Translations under genes and position numbers: made by a program
In this document: positions 1 to 9,190 of the stretch, piece by piece
How positions within the stretch are numbered: the first letter of the stretch is position 1
Layout: the number at the start of each line of letters is the position of its first letter
DNA from: Bacteroidales bacterium
GTDB lineage: Bacteria; Bacteroidota; Bacteroidia; Bacteroidales; UBA7960
Assembly (NCBI GenBank): GCA_003567625.1
Contig: PWZB01000043.1
Span: forward strand, 1 to 38,359
Direction of reading: 5' to 3'
Length of the DNA stretch: 38,359 nucleotides
Notes under the pieces: model-generated
Seen by the model: the letters and a program-made list of their open reading frames with translations, nothing else
Databases searched by the model: none
Told to the model about the DNA's origin: nothing

Positions 1-20
1 AGAGTCTTGGTGGCATAAAA
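1..20. repeat. 20-bp copy of the window's right-end sequence (partial second copy of the palindromic repeat)
   Basis: agagtcttggtggcataaaa is identical to positions 38340-38359. Confidence 0.9.
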
Positions 21-219
21 GAAATATAAATAGTACCACCGAAACCATCAATTTTAATAAAATTGTTATCAATATTGATATTCATGAGTTTCAAAAGATT
101 TTAATCGGACAGTAGTGATAAGTATTATATGTTAATTTTTATTATTTCTAAAACAATAACAAGAGATTATTTGTTTTAATAAGTAATTCAATAAATATTA
201 ACCTAAAAATCATAATAAC

Positions 220-711
220 ATGTTGTCAAAGAAAATTGAAAATAGCTTGAATGAACAGATAGAAAAGGAAGGGTATGCGGCACAATTGTACCTGGCAATG
301 GCGTCATGGAGCGAAACGCAGGGGTATGACGGAATTTCACAATGGTTTTATGCCCAACATATGGAAGAGATTGAGCACATGCTCAGGATAATTAAATATG
401 TTAACGAAAGGGGAGGGCATGCCATAGTTCCAAAAATTGAACAGCCTCCAAAAGAATTTGAAGGAATAAAACAAATTTTTGAAGCATCGTTGGAGCATGA
501 GCAAATGGTCACACGCTCTATCAATGATATTGTTGGTCTTTGTCTTAATGAAAAAGATTACACGACCCACAACTGGATACAATGGTTTGTTGATGAGCAG
601 CTTGAAGAAGAATCTTCAGTGAATGCTATTATTGATAAGCTGAATATGCTAGGCGATAAAAATCTTTATATATTTGACAGAGATATTATGAAGATGAGAG
701 ACGAGGGCTAA
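220..711 (+). CDS. ftnA: Non-heme ferritin
   Basis: 163 aa; ferritin-like four-helix protein with EKEGYAAQLYLAMASW, MEEIEHM (ExxH) and WFVDEQLEEE ferroxidase-type motifs. Confidence 0.93.
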   Translation: MLSKKIENSLNEQIEKEGYAAQLYLAMASWSETQGYDGISQWFYAQHMEEIEHMLRIIKYVNERGGHAIVPKIEQPPKEFEGIKQIFEASLEHEQMVTRSINDIVGLCLNEKDYTTHNWIQWFVDEQLEEESSVNAIIDKLNMLGDKNLYIFDRDIMKMRDEG

Positions 712-835
712 TATGATAATTAGCAAAATATGACTTTGTTTAATTGATTTTTTAGAAAAAAATGATTTCGCCTTTTTAAATCACAAAAATTTTAAATTTT
801 TTTAAAAAAACTTTCTGTGGAAATACAAAAAATCA

Positions 836-843
836 TATCTTTG
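836..843 (+). promoter_or_regulatory. Putative Bacteroidota -7 box (TATCTTTG)
   Basis: Matches TAnnTTTG consensus, about 40 bp upstream of the ATG at 883. Confidence 0.45.
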
Positions 844-882
844 TTACACTTAAACCAAAACTAACTAAAAAAGTGATTTAAA

Positions 883-1287
883 ATGAAGAAATTATTTGTT
901 TTATTAGCGTTCGCTGCCTTTTTAATATTTCCGGCATGCGAGGTCATTGAAGAGTACCCGGTTACATTTTCAGTAGTTGATGACGGATTAAACCCGGTTG
1001 AAAATGCTAAAATTAACATTGAGGGTGAAGATGCTTTAACTACTGATGTTGATGGAAAAGCAACAATCGAATTAACAGATGGGGTTTACACCTATGAAGT
1101 ATCTGCTGAAGGATTTGAAACTCAAAGCAACCTGGAGTTTGAAGTAGAAGAAGAAGCTAAAGAGATTAAACTTGAGCTTTTTTTGGAAATTGAAGTAGAT
1201 GTTGAAGAACTTGAAGAAATTGAAGAACTTGAAGAAGTTGAAGAACTTGAAGAAGTTGAAGAAGAAGTTGAAGAACTTGAAGAGTAA
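883..1287 (+). CDS. Small lipoprotein with carboxypeptidase-regulatory-like (Ig-like) domain and Glu/Val/Leu repeat tail
   Basis: Signal peptide with lipobox-like FPAC; 'VTFSVVDDGLNPVENAKINIEG...TDVDGKATIELTDGVYTYEVSAEGFE' resembles a CarboxypepD_reg-like fold; C-terminal (VEELEE)n. Confidence 0.75.
   Translation: MKKLFVLLAFAAFLIFPACEVIEEYPVTFSVVDDGLNPVENAKINIEGEDALTTDVDGKATIELTDGVYTYEVSAEGFETQSNLEFEVEEEAKEIKLELFLEIEVDVEELEEIEELEEVEELEEVEEEVEELEE
1203..1284 (+). repeat. In-frame ~18-bp tandem repeat (gaagaacttgaagaagtt) encoding VEELEE units
   Basis: Repeated gaagaacttgaagaa[a/g]tt units visible directly in the sequence. Confidence 0.85.
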
Positions 1288-1388
1288 GAGTAGTAAGGGA
1301 AGACAGAGGTTGCACATTGAAAAACAGGTTTTACCAATTAAAACTTGTTAGAAATATTAAATGTCAGGAATTGATAATTCCAATGGAA

Positions 1389-1426
1389 GGGGTAGTATTG
1401 TTAGAAAGCAATAATACCCCTTTTTT
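1389..1426 (+). terminator. Rho-independent terminator
   Basis: GGGGTAGTATTGTT-AGAAA-GCAATAATACCCC followed by TTTTTT. Confidence 0.75.
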
Positions 1427-1879
1427 GAGACTTGTTTTGACTCAAACTCATTTTTTATAAATGAATATGTAATTTATCCGTTTACTTTAAGAATTATTTT
1501 ACTATATTTTCATCCGGCAAATATTACCTTTTCTATCGCCCCGAAGTAAAAGACTACTTTGTTATAAATCCATGGGTTTCTTTTAAATATATTAATAAAC
1601 CGTGAAAATCGAAATAATCCCTTCTTTTTTCGGGGAGCGATTTTTTAATAAAAAAAACCCGGTTTTTTTTGATCTGAAAATTATGTAATCAGCCCATATT
1701 GCTGTATTCACTATTATAAAAATGCGTAATTATACTGTTTTTTGCCTTTTACCCTGAAGCTAAATTTGTTTTAATATCATTTAGAAAAAGAAATTAATCC
1801 AAGTTATTTCTTAAGTTGGTAATTAAAAACTGACAACCGTTTTAATCGGCTGATTTGTCAGGTTAAATTTTCAGCAGAT

Positions 1880-3589
1880 ATGGGAAAAACATATAAAATC
1901 AATAATTCGGAAAATTCTTCATTAAAAGAAATAACCTCGTTATTTTTTGAGATAGAAAATAAGATCATTTCTCTTAATCAATGTTCTTCTGATGATTTTA
2001 TGGAACTTAATAACCTGGTAAAAGCTAATTTATCTCTTTCAAAAACTCTATCTGAAAATATAGATTTGATTTTTAACTTATCAGGTAAAGATGAAAATAA
2101 GAAATTGTTGGAAAATATTTTAGAGGATTTTGATAATTTAAGACTGAATTTAACAGAATTGGAAAATGTTTTTGATATCTCCATTCAATTGTTTGATAAG
2201 TTAATGATATATTTGAGCCGGGTATCAGTGCCGCTTAGTAACTTCAATCAAAATCTCTCATCTTTGAAACTTCTGCTTGCCAATTTGAAGCTTACATCTA
2301 CATGTAGTATCAGAAATCCGGATGGTTTCAATGCGGAAGAATCGCGTTTAATAGAAAATGGTATTGATAAAGTTAAAAATGTATGCCCGGTTATAGACGA
2401 GAACATTTTCAATCTGAAAAACCATTTGGAAGTAATACAAAAAGATCTTTTATATCTTAAAAATATGAAATTGCCTGATTTGATCAGTGTTACTCAAACT
2501 ATGCAGGCTCATATTAAAGCGATCATCAATCAAACAAATGAAGGATTAAAAGAAAAATTTGAAACAGAAAGATTAATTGCAAAACAACGAAATGATTTGG
2601 ATAATACGTCAACAGTATTGAAAAAACAGGATGATATTCGCAGAAAAGTTGAAATTTTTCATAAAACTCACGATAACATACTTAAAGAATTGGTTAAGGT
2701 TGATAATAAAAATACAAAGGTTAATGATTTTGCTTATGAGATTGATAAATTACAAATTTCAAAGATTTCAGATAATCAGATTTCAAGAATTTTATCTATT
2801 AATGATGAATATCAGCATTCGGTTAAAAACATTACAAGTATCATAACAGGCAGCAAAGACAGAATAGAAGCTATTTTGTCACATTCAAGAGGGTTGTTGC
2901 CTGAACTTGCAGGCAAAGGTTCTGCCGGTATTTCTGATAATTTTGGATCCTTTAATCAAAAACTGTCACAATTCATTGAAAAGTATCAAAAATATACAGA
3001 AGAAATAAGTATTATAAATAAGGTTGTAAACGAACTTAATGAAAAATTTTCTGATGTTGAAATGATGGAAAATGCAATTGAGCAAAGGATTGTAAATAAG
3101 ATCCATATTGGAGAATTTTTGATAAGAACCGAAAAGGAAATTGCCGGACAAGCGCAAAACTTGTTTAAGATATATTCTGCGAATCATATTGAAAAAAACA
3201 ATTTAAAACAAATGTTCGATCGTGCGATTGAATCAATAAATGAAATAGTACGGGTTAATGCTGTTTTTTCTTTCAAAAACGGCAACATGCATTTTTTTGA
3301 GTCGGCACTATACAATTTTAAAAAGCAGTTTGATAAGTTTAATTCTAATTGTCAATTAATTGGTAATGTATTTATTGAAACAGAGCAGCAAGAACAACAA
3401 TTTGTTATAAATGTGAATAATGTTGTAAAGAAAACAAAATATTACGGTTTTTTTGATACAACCGTAAAACAGGTTGTCTTACTGCTTGAGCGTATCAATA
3501 AAAAAATGAGGTCTGACCTTGCAGATAAGGAAAGCGAATACGTGGAAAAATATAATAATTTATCGGAGAGCGAATTTGTAATAAAATAA
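1880..3589 (+). CDS. Large helical/coiled-coil protein of unknown function, first gene of a putative phosphorelay operon
   Basis: 569 aa, long helical composition, no recognised catalytic motif; 11 bp upstream of the Hpt gene. Confidence 0.7.
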   Translation: MGKTYKINNSENSSLKEITSLFFEIENKIISLNQCSSDDFMELNNLVKANLSLSKTLSENIDLIFNLSGKDENKKLLENILEDFDNLRLNLTELENVFDISIQLFDKLMIYLSRVSVPLSNFNQNLSSLKLLLANLKLTSTCSIRNPDGFNAEESRLIENGIDKVKNVCPVIDENIFNLKNHLEVIQKDLLYLKNMKLPDLISVTQTMQAHIKAIINQTNEGLKEKFETERLIAKQRNDLDNTSTVLKKQDDIRRKVEIFHKTHDNILKELVKVDNKNTKVNDFAYEIDKLQISKISDNQISRILSINDEYQHSVKNITSIITGSKDRIEAILSHSRGLLPELAGKGSAGISDNFGSFNQKLSQFIEKYQKYTEEISIINKVVNELNEKFSDVEMMENAIEQRIVNKIHIGEFLIRTEKEIAGQAQNLFKIYSANHIEKNNLKQMFDRAIESINEIVRVNAVFSFKNGNMHFFESALYNFKKQFDKFNSNCQLIGNVFIETEQQEQQFVINVNNVVKKTKYYGFFDTTVKQVVLLLERINKKMRSDLADKESEYVEKYNNLSESEFVIK

Positions 3590-3600
3590 AGTGTTGCCAA

Positions 3601-4035
3601 ATGAATTCAGGTTTTGCAAATAATAATTTGTTTGCTATGAAAAACTCTGTAAAAAATATGAATATCAGTTTTGAATTATCAGAATATGATAAATTCAATG
3701 TTGTAGATATGGAAATTTTTGACATGATTAAAATACAAACTGAAAATGATAGTTCAATAATCAGGGAGATTTATTTATCATATTTTTCTGAAGCCGAAGT
3801 TTTGATAAAACTTATAAATGAATATTTCAATAAAAAGAAATATGAAAAATTGAAGGTATCATTACATACATTATCAGGGATTTCTGCAACTGTTGGTGCA
3901 TTAAAACTCAGGGAGGTAATTAAGGATACTGAATATGCTTTGATATTGCAAGAATATATGAAAGTCTCCTGGTTAATTCCTGTATTGAACTTATCATATC
4001 ATGAATTTAAGAGATCTATAAACCAAATGATATAA
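3601..4035 (+). CDS. Stand-alone Hpt (histidine phosphotransfer) domain protein
   Basis: 144 aa; 'KVSLHTLSGISATVGALKLREVI' aligns with the canonical Hpt motif AHxLKGxxxxxGA, His retained. Confidence 0.75.
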   Translation: MNSGFANNNLFAMKNSVKNMNISFELSEYDKFNVVDMEIFDMIKIQTENDSSIIREIYLSYFSEAEVLIKLINEYFNKKKYEKLKVSLHTLSGISATVGALKLREVIKDTEYALILQEYMKVSWLIPVLNLSYHEFKRSINQMI

Positions 4036-4063
4036 TAAATATCATTTCATTTTCATATTTTAT

Positions 4064-6805
4064 ATGCTAAATAAGATTTTACTTGTTGAAGACGATTCTA
4101 CGACTGCCAATTATATTTATCATAAGCTGGAGCAATTGGATTGTGATGTTCTTGCCAAAGCCACCAACGGTAATGATGCCGTCAGGATGGCTAAAGATCT
4201 GCAGCCCAACCTGATTTTGATGGATATTAAACTTCAGGGTGAAACAGATGGTATCGATACGGCATCGCAAATACTCTCCTTTCTTGATGTTCCTGTTGTT
4301 TATGTTACGGCTCATTCGGATGAAAAAACAATTAAGCGTTTGATGAAAACAGAACCAAACGCATTTATTATCAAACCGTTTGATGAACGTATATTGCGTT
4401 CGGCTATTGATATAGCAGTTTACAGACACCAGGTAAAAAAAGAGTTGCTCGATGCAAAAGAAAAACTGCGTACTACTATAGAATCTATTGATGATATAAT
4501 AATTTCATTTGATTGCAAAGGAAACCTGACCTATATACATACAAACCATGGTAAAATACCTTTTGCCACTTCTGATAAATTGCTTGATAAGCATTATAAT
4601 GAAGTTTTTAATTATCATTTGGTGAAGTTGCTTGATGTTTGTTTTGACAACCTGTTGAAAACAAAAAAAGTTCAGGAGTTTGAATTTGAATTACAAAAAA
4701 ATAATTCCAAAAAATGGTTTTATGCAAAAGCTTCCTTAAGAAAAGATGTGAGAGGAAAAGCAATAGGTATTACTTTGCTGGTTACAGACATATCAAAACA
4801 AAAAAAACTTGAAACTGATCTAAAGTATTATAGTGAAAAACTGGCAGAAGCACAGGAAGTTGCGCGGCTTGGAACTTGTGAAATTAATTTTGCAAAGAAA
4901 ACATTAACACATAATGAGATATTTTTTGAATTGCTCGATATTGACGATTATGACGATATAAAAAGTTATGATGATGAGAAAATTTTAAAAATTATATATC
5001 CTGAGGATAAAAAAAGATATGTAGATTATCATAAAGATCTTTTTAGAAATAAAGTCAAAAAATTTTCAATTGATTTCAGGGTATTAGATAAAAGCAGGAA
5101 TATCCTGTATTTACATTCGGTTGGTAAAGTAGATTATGATAAGAATAAACAGCCGTTAGTTATGTTGTTGACATTGCAGGATGTATCGTGGCAGAAGCAA
5201 AGTCAAAATTTATGGAAAGCTTTGTTCAGTGCACGCAAATCGGCTGAAATAAAACGACAGTTTTTTGCAAATGTCAGTCATCAATTAAGAACTCCACTTA
5301 CTGAAGTAATCGGGATGACTGAGCTTTTAAACAAAACCGACCTTAAAAGAGAGCAGAAAAACTATCTTACAACATTGCGAAAATCATCTGAAACTCTTAT
5401 TAATATGATAAGTGATATTCTGGATGTTTCCAAAATTGAAGCCGGGAAAATGGAACTGTACCCGGTTGCATACGACATTAGAAAAAATATTGAAAAAATG
5501 ATTGAAGCGTTATCATATATTGCCGATGAGAAACAAATTGAATTAAAATACTTTATTGATAATAAAGTGCCGGAAATGTTGTTTGTTGATGAAAAACGTG
5601 TTAACCAGGTCATATTTAATTTAATATCGAATGGTTTGAAGTTTACGAGTGAAGGGTCGGTTAGTGTGAAAGTGTTGCCTGATTCAATAAAGGGTAAAGA
5701 ATTGACAATTCGTGTTGAAGTTGAAGATACCGGTGCCGGTATCAGGAAGGAAGATCATAAAAATTTATTTTATGCATTTCAGAGAAATAATCATAAAACA
5801 AAACGTAGTTCGGTCGGTTCCGGATTAGGTTTGTATATATGCAAGAACCTGGTAAACCTGCTTGAAGGAGAGATTGGCCTGGAAAGTGAACCCGGCAGAG
5901 GAAGCACGTTTTGGTTTACATTTAAAACCAAAGAATATGAAGGCTCGGTTGAAACGAAAGAACCCGTTATTTTTATAGAAGATATACCGAAAGAATTGCA
6001 TATGTCTGTTCTGCTTGTTGAAGATAAGGAAGAAAATCAAAAAGTCCTCTCCCTGATGCTCGAATCCATTGGTTGCCAGGTAAAAGTTGCTTCAAACGGA
6101 AAAGAAGCACTCGAATTTTACCAGGAATCAATCGTTAATGCTTTTGGCATTTTCGGAAATACAAAATATGACATCATTATAATGGATATGTATATGCCGG
6201 AAATGGATGGAATAGCTGCTGCACTTGAATTGCGCGAAAAATATAATGAACCGCCACCCATTATAGGACTAAGTGCCAGCGTGTTGGATAGCAGTACTAA
6301 AATATTTGAAGAATTAGGCTTTGATGATTATCTTACTAAGCCCGTTGAGATTGAAATTCTGGCAAAGAAACTCTTTTATTGGAAAAATAAAAACAAAAAA
6401 GAAATTGTTAAACCCGGTATTGTGTCAGATGAATCTTTCGTGCCAAGTATTGAAAAATATCCGGTAATTAATGAAACAACTATAAATAAAATAATCAAAA
6501 ATATCGGAGGTGATAGTGATAATATAAAAAATCTTCTTAATTCCTTTATTGAAGATATGGACAATTATTACCACAGATCAATAAATGCCTTCAAAAATAA
6601 TGATGAAAAAACTGTTAAAAGAATAATTATAGCTGTTAAAGGCCTCTCAGCTGTTATAGGAGCTGCACAGGTCTGTGAGATTGCAAAAAGAATGGAACAT
6701 AACGCAGAAGAAGAAAATTTTAACCAGGTTAAAAATCTTTTCCTGATTATGGTTAACAAGTACATGATATTTAAAAAGCATGTTGAAGAAAAATATCTTC
6801 AATAA
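4064..6805 (+). CDS. Hybrid sensor histidine kinase/response regulator (REC-PAS-PAS-HisKA-HATPase-REC-Hpt-like)
   Basis: N-terminal REC (ILLVEDDS..ILMDIKL..VTAHS..IKPF), H-box FFANVSHQLRTPL, G boxes DTGAGI/GSGLGLYICK, second REC (LLVEDKEEN..IIMDMYMPEMDG..LTKPV). Confidence 0.93.
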   Translation: MLNKILLVEDDSTTANYIYHKLEQLDCDVLAKATNGNDAVRMAKDLQPNLILMDIKLQGETDGIDTASQILSFLDVPVVYVTAHSDEKTIKRLMKTEPNAFIIKPFDERILRSAIDIAVYRHQVKKELLDAKEKLRTTIESIDDIIISFDCKGNLTYIHTNHGKIPFATSDKLLDKHYNEVFNYHLVKLLDVCFDNLLKTKKVQEFEFELQKNNSKKWFYAKASLRKDVRGKAIGITLLVTDISKQKKLETDLKYYSEKLAEAQEVARLGTCEINFAKKTLTHNEIFFELLDIDDYDDIKSYDDEKILKIIYPEDKKRYVDYHKDLFRNKVKKFSIDFRVLDKSRNILYLHSVGKVDYDKNKQPLVMLLTLQDVSWQKQSQNLWKALFSARKSAEIKRQFFANVSHQLRTPLTEVIGMTELLNKTDLKREQKNYLTTLRKSSETLINMISDILDVSKIEAGKMELYPVAYDIRKNIEKMIEALSYIADEKQIELKYFIDNKVPEMLFVDEKRVNQVIFNLISNGLKFTSEGSVSVKVLPDSIKGKELTIRVEVEDTGAGIRKEDHKNLFYAFQRNNHKTKRSSVGSGLGLYICKNLVNLLEGEIGLESEPGRGSTFWFTFKTKEYEGSVETKEPVIFIEDIPKELHMSVLLVEDKEENQKVLSLMLESIGCQVKVASNGKEALEFYQESIVNAFGIFGNTKYDIIIMDMYMPEMDGIAAALELREKYNEPPPIIGLSASVLDSSTKIFEELGFDDYLTKPVEIEILAKKLFYWKNKNKKEIVKPGIVSDESFVPSIEKYPVINETTINKIIKNIGGDSDNIKNLLNSFIEDMDNYYHRSINAFKNNDEKTVKRIIIAVKGLSAVIGAAQVCEIAKRMEHNAEEENFNQVKNLFLIMVNKYMIFKKHVEEKYLQ

Positions 6806-6808
6806 TAA

Positions 6809-7348
6809 TTATGATACATCATTTGTATAAATACCCAGTAAACCTTCAGGCGTGGTAACTACTATTTTTTTCAATTTGCGGTCTACTTCTTTAATGAATT
6901 TATCACTAACAGGTATCAAAATTTCATTAAGATTACGTTTTATTTGAAAAAGAGGATTCCCCGGATAATCAAGGATTTTTTCTATTTCACCAATGTATCC
7001 CTGGCGGGTATCATATACCTTAAACCCTTCTACTTCATGAAAATAAAATTGATTGCCTGATAATGGCGGTAACATATCCAGGGGAAGATACATCTCACAA
7101 TCAATTAGATCTTCCGCCTTTTTTTCATTATCTATGCCTTTGAATCGTATTATTGCCTGATTGCTGTTGGGACGAAATGATATTTTTTCGATGAAAAAAG
7201 GTACCAGCTTTTTGTTAATCAAAAGAAAGACCGATTCCAATTCGGTGTATTTTTCAGGTTTGTCAACGTCAAATACACATATTATATCACCCTTGTATCC
7301 AAACTTTTTTGAAACAATACCAAGGAAAAAAGTATCATCAATTTTCAT
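6809..7348 (-). CDS. rimM: Ribosome maturation factor RimM
   Basis: 179 aa; 'FFLGIVSKKFGYKGDIICVFD' N-terminus and PRC-barrel region 'GYIGEIEKILDYPGNPLFQIKRNLNEILIPV'. Confidence 0.88.
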   Translation of the reverse strand: MKIDDTFFLGIVSKKFGYKGDIICVFDVDKPEKYTELESVFLLINKKLVPFFIEKISFRPNSNQAIIRFKGIDNEKKAEDLIDCEMYLPLDMLPPLSGNQFYFHEVEGFKVYDTRQGYIGEIEKILDYPGNPLFQIKRNLNEILIPVSDKFIKEVDRKLKKIVVTTPEGLLGIYTNDVS

Positions 7349-7440
7349 AAGTGGATTTTTTTAAGTAACCTGTTTTTTACTAAATATGCGCTTTTGTATA
7401 TTAAGCAAGTTAATTACAGTACTCTTATATAACTATTTTT

Positions 7441-7500
7441 AAAGTTAGATGTTTTGAGGCTGGAGAACCAAGCCTCCCGAACACTTATATCTAAAACTTT
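7441..7500. repeat. Imperfect ~60-bp intergenic palindrome (REP-like candidate)
   Basis: Core GAGGCTGG-AGAA-CCAAGCCTC; outer arms aaagttagat / atctaaaacttt. Confidence 0.5.
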
Positions 7501-7658
7501 TTTAATTGCAAAGGTATTATGTTTGAAAAATAATAGCATATGCTAAAACTAAGAAAAAAATAATTAAAATTCAAATTTGCATCCGTGTTAATTAAATTAT
7601 TAAGCGCAGCAAAATAAAAAAAACATAATTATAATATTACTGTTTTAGAAAAAAATTG

Positions 7659-7666
7659 TATTTTTG
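7659..7666 (+). promoter_or_regulatory. Putative -7 box (TATTTTTG) upstream of rpmG
   Basis: TAnnTTTG match, 32 bp before the ATG at 7699. Confidence 0.45.
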
Positions 7667-7698
7667 CAGTCTTAAAAACCAAATAAGTTTAATAAGAA

Positions 7699-7887
7699 AT
7701 GGCAAAGAAGACAAAAGATGTAAGGATACAGGTTATATTGGAATGTACCGAGCACAAAAAAAGCGGTTTGCCGGGTAAATCAAGATATATTACAACAAAG
7801 AGCAAGAAAAATACTCCCGACAGGCTTGAGCTTAAAAAATACAATCCTGTTTTAAGGAAAATGACTATTCATAAAGAAACCAAATAA
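7699..7887 (+). CDS. rpmG: 50S ribosomal protein L33
   Basis: 62 aa; [23 protein letters not shown]...[34 protein letters not shown]. Confidence 0.95.
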   Translation: MAKKTKDVRIQVILECTEHKKSGLPGKSRYITTKSKKNTPDRLELKKYNPVLRKMTIHKETK

Positions 7888-7898
7888 TTCATACTGTT

Positions 7899-8054
7899 AT
7901 GGCAAAAAAGGTTGTTGCAACATTAAAAACAGATACCGGTAAAGGTTTTGCTAAAGTTATTAAAGTGAAAAAATCGGGTAAAACCGGGGCTTACACTTTT
8001 AAGGAGGATATCGTGGCTTCAGATAAAGTAAAAGAATTCTTTGCAGCAAAATAG
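7899..8054 (+). CDS. DUF4295 family small protein
   Basis: 51 aa ORF absent from the supplied track: MAKKVVATLKTDTGKGFAKVIKVKKSGKTGAYTFKEDIVASDKVKEFFAAK; between rpmG and ftsY as is usual in Bacteroidota. Confidence 0.85.
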   Translation: MAKKVVATLKTDTGKGFAKVIKVKKSGKTGAYTFKEDIVASDKVKEFFAAK

Positions 8055-8122
8055 TTTCAGGGCTTTTGGAATTTGTCCGAAAAATATAGATTTTTACATT
8101 TTGCAGAGTTTATTTTACATAT

Positions 8123-8148
8123 AACCCGGTTAATGCCGGGTTTTTTTA
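8123..8148 (+). terminator. Rho-independent terminator after rpmG-DUF4295
   Basis: AACCCGG-TTAATG-CCGGGTT followed by a T run. Confidence 0.8.
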
Positions 8149-8230
8149 TTGTGTCGATTTTTTATCTGTATCAACTCGTTTTTTTATAATATCTTTATAG
8201 TGTTTACTAATAAATAAAAATCAAAAAAAA

Positions 8231-9190
8231 ATGGGAGTGTTTGATGTTTTTTCAAGGAATAAAGAAGAGAAGCTTGAAAAAGGTCTTTCGAAAACACGTG
8301 ACAATTTTTTCTCAAGGCTGTCAAAGGTGATTGTTGGAAAATCAAAGGTTGACAGCGGTGTTTTGGATGATCTTGAGGAGGTTCTGATTAGTTCTGATGT
8401 GGGTGTAAATACGACGGTTAAAATAATAGAACGGATTGAGGAAAGAGTTGCACGTGATAAATACGTTAATACCGGTGAGCTTAATCAGATTTTAAAAGAA
8501 GAGATCATCGGTTTATTGGTTGAAAATGAAAAAAGTTCTTTTACCGAAGTTGGTCTTGAAAATAAAATTAAGCCATGTGTTATTATGGTAGTTGGAGTTA
8601 ATGGTGTTGGCAAAACGACGACAATCGGTAAGCTGGCATATAAATTCAAGACGGCGGGCAAGCAGGTTGTGCTTGGGGCAGCTGACACTTTTCGTGCAGC
8701 AGCTGTTGATCAGCTTGCAATTTGGTCGGAAAGAGCCGGCGTGCCACTTGTTAAAAAAGAAATGGGTACCGACCCGGCCTCCGTTACCTATGAAACATTA
8801 GACTATGCTGTTAAAAATAATTCTGACGTCGTAATTATTGATACCGCCGGAAGACTGCACAACAAAGTCAGCCTGATGAATGAACTGGCGAAAATAAAAC
8901 GGGTGATGAAAAAAGTTATACCGGAAGCACCACACGAAATATTACTGATCCTTGACGGTTCTACCGGGCAGAATGGCTTTGAACAGGCTAAACAATTTAC
9001 ACAGGTAACGGAAGTAAATGCACTGGCTATTACTAAACTCGACGGTACGGCAAAAGGTGGAGTAGTCCTGGGAATTTCCGACCAGTTTAATGTTCCTGTA
9101 AAATATATCGGAGTTGGCGAAACGATTGATGACCTCCAGATTTTTGACAGGGTTGCATTTGTTGAAAAATTATTTCAGAAGCAACAGTGA
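8231..9190 (+). CDS. ftsY: Signal recognition particle receptor FtsY
   Basis: SRP-GTPase motifs GVNGVGKTTTIGKLA, DTFRAAAVDQL, DTAGRL, TKLDGTAKGG. Confidence 0.96.
   Translation: MGVFDVFSRNKEEKLEKGLSKTRDNFFSRLSKVIVGKSKVDSGVLDDLEEVLISSDVGVNTTVKIIERIEERVARDKYVNTGELNQILKEEIIGLLVENEKSSFTEVGLENKIKPCVIMVVGVNGVGKTTTIGKLAYKFKTAGKQVVLGAADTFRAAAVDQLAIWSERAGVPLVKKEMGTDPASVTYETLDYAVKNNSDVVIIDTAGRLHNKVSLMNELAKIKRVMKKVIPEAPHEILLILDGSTGQNGFEQAKQFTQVTEVNALAITKLDGTAKGGVVLGISDQFNVPVKYIGVGETIDDLQIFDRVAFVEKLFQKQQ

Noticed and set aside
2-115. Open frame at the left edge (ESWWHKRNINSTTETINFNKIVINIDIHEFQKILIGQ*) as a truncated gene
   Set aside because: Only 37 codons, begins within the repeat, AT-rich composition and no recognisable family; could be chance.
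1072-1337. Antisense ORFs (FFNFFKFF... and SSSSTSSSSS...) opposite the lipoprotein
   Set aside because: Low-complexity mirror translations of the Glu/Leu/Val repeat on the coding strand; not credible genes.
1640-1672. aaaaaaacccggtttttttt palindrome as a terminator
   Set aside because: Only a five-base GC core, and it is far from any upstream gene end; could be a weak bidirectional terminator but not supported enough to call.
4079-4429. 116-aa minus-strand ORF within the hybrid kinase gene
   Set aside because: Shadow ORF on the opposite strand of a well-supported REC domain; no family resemblance.
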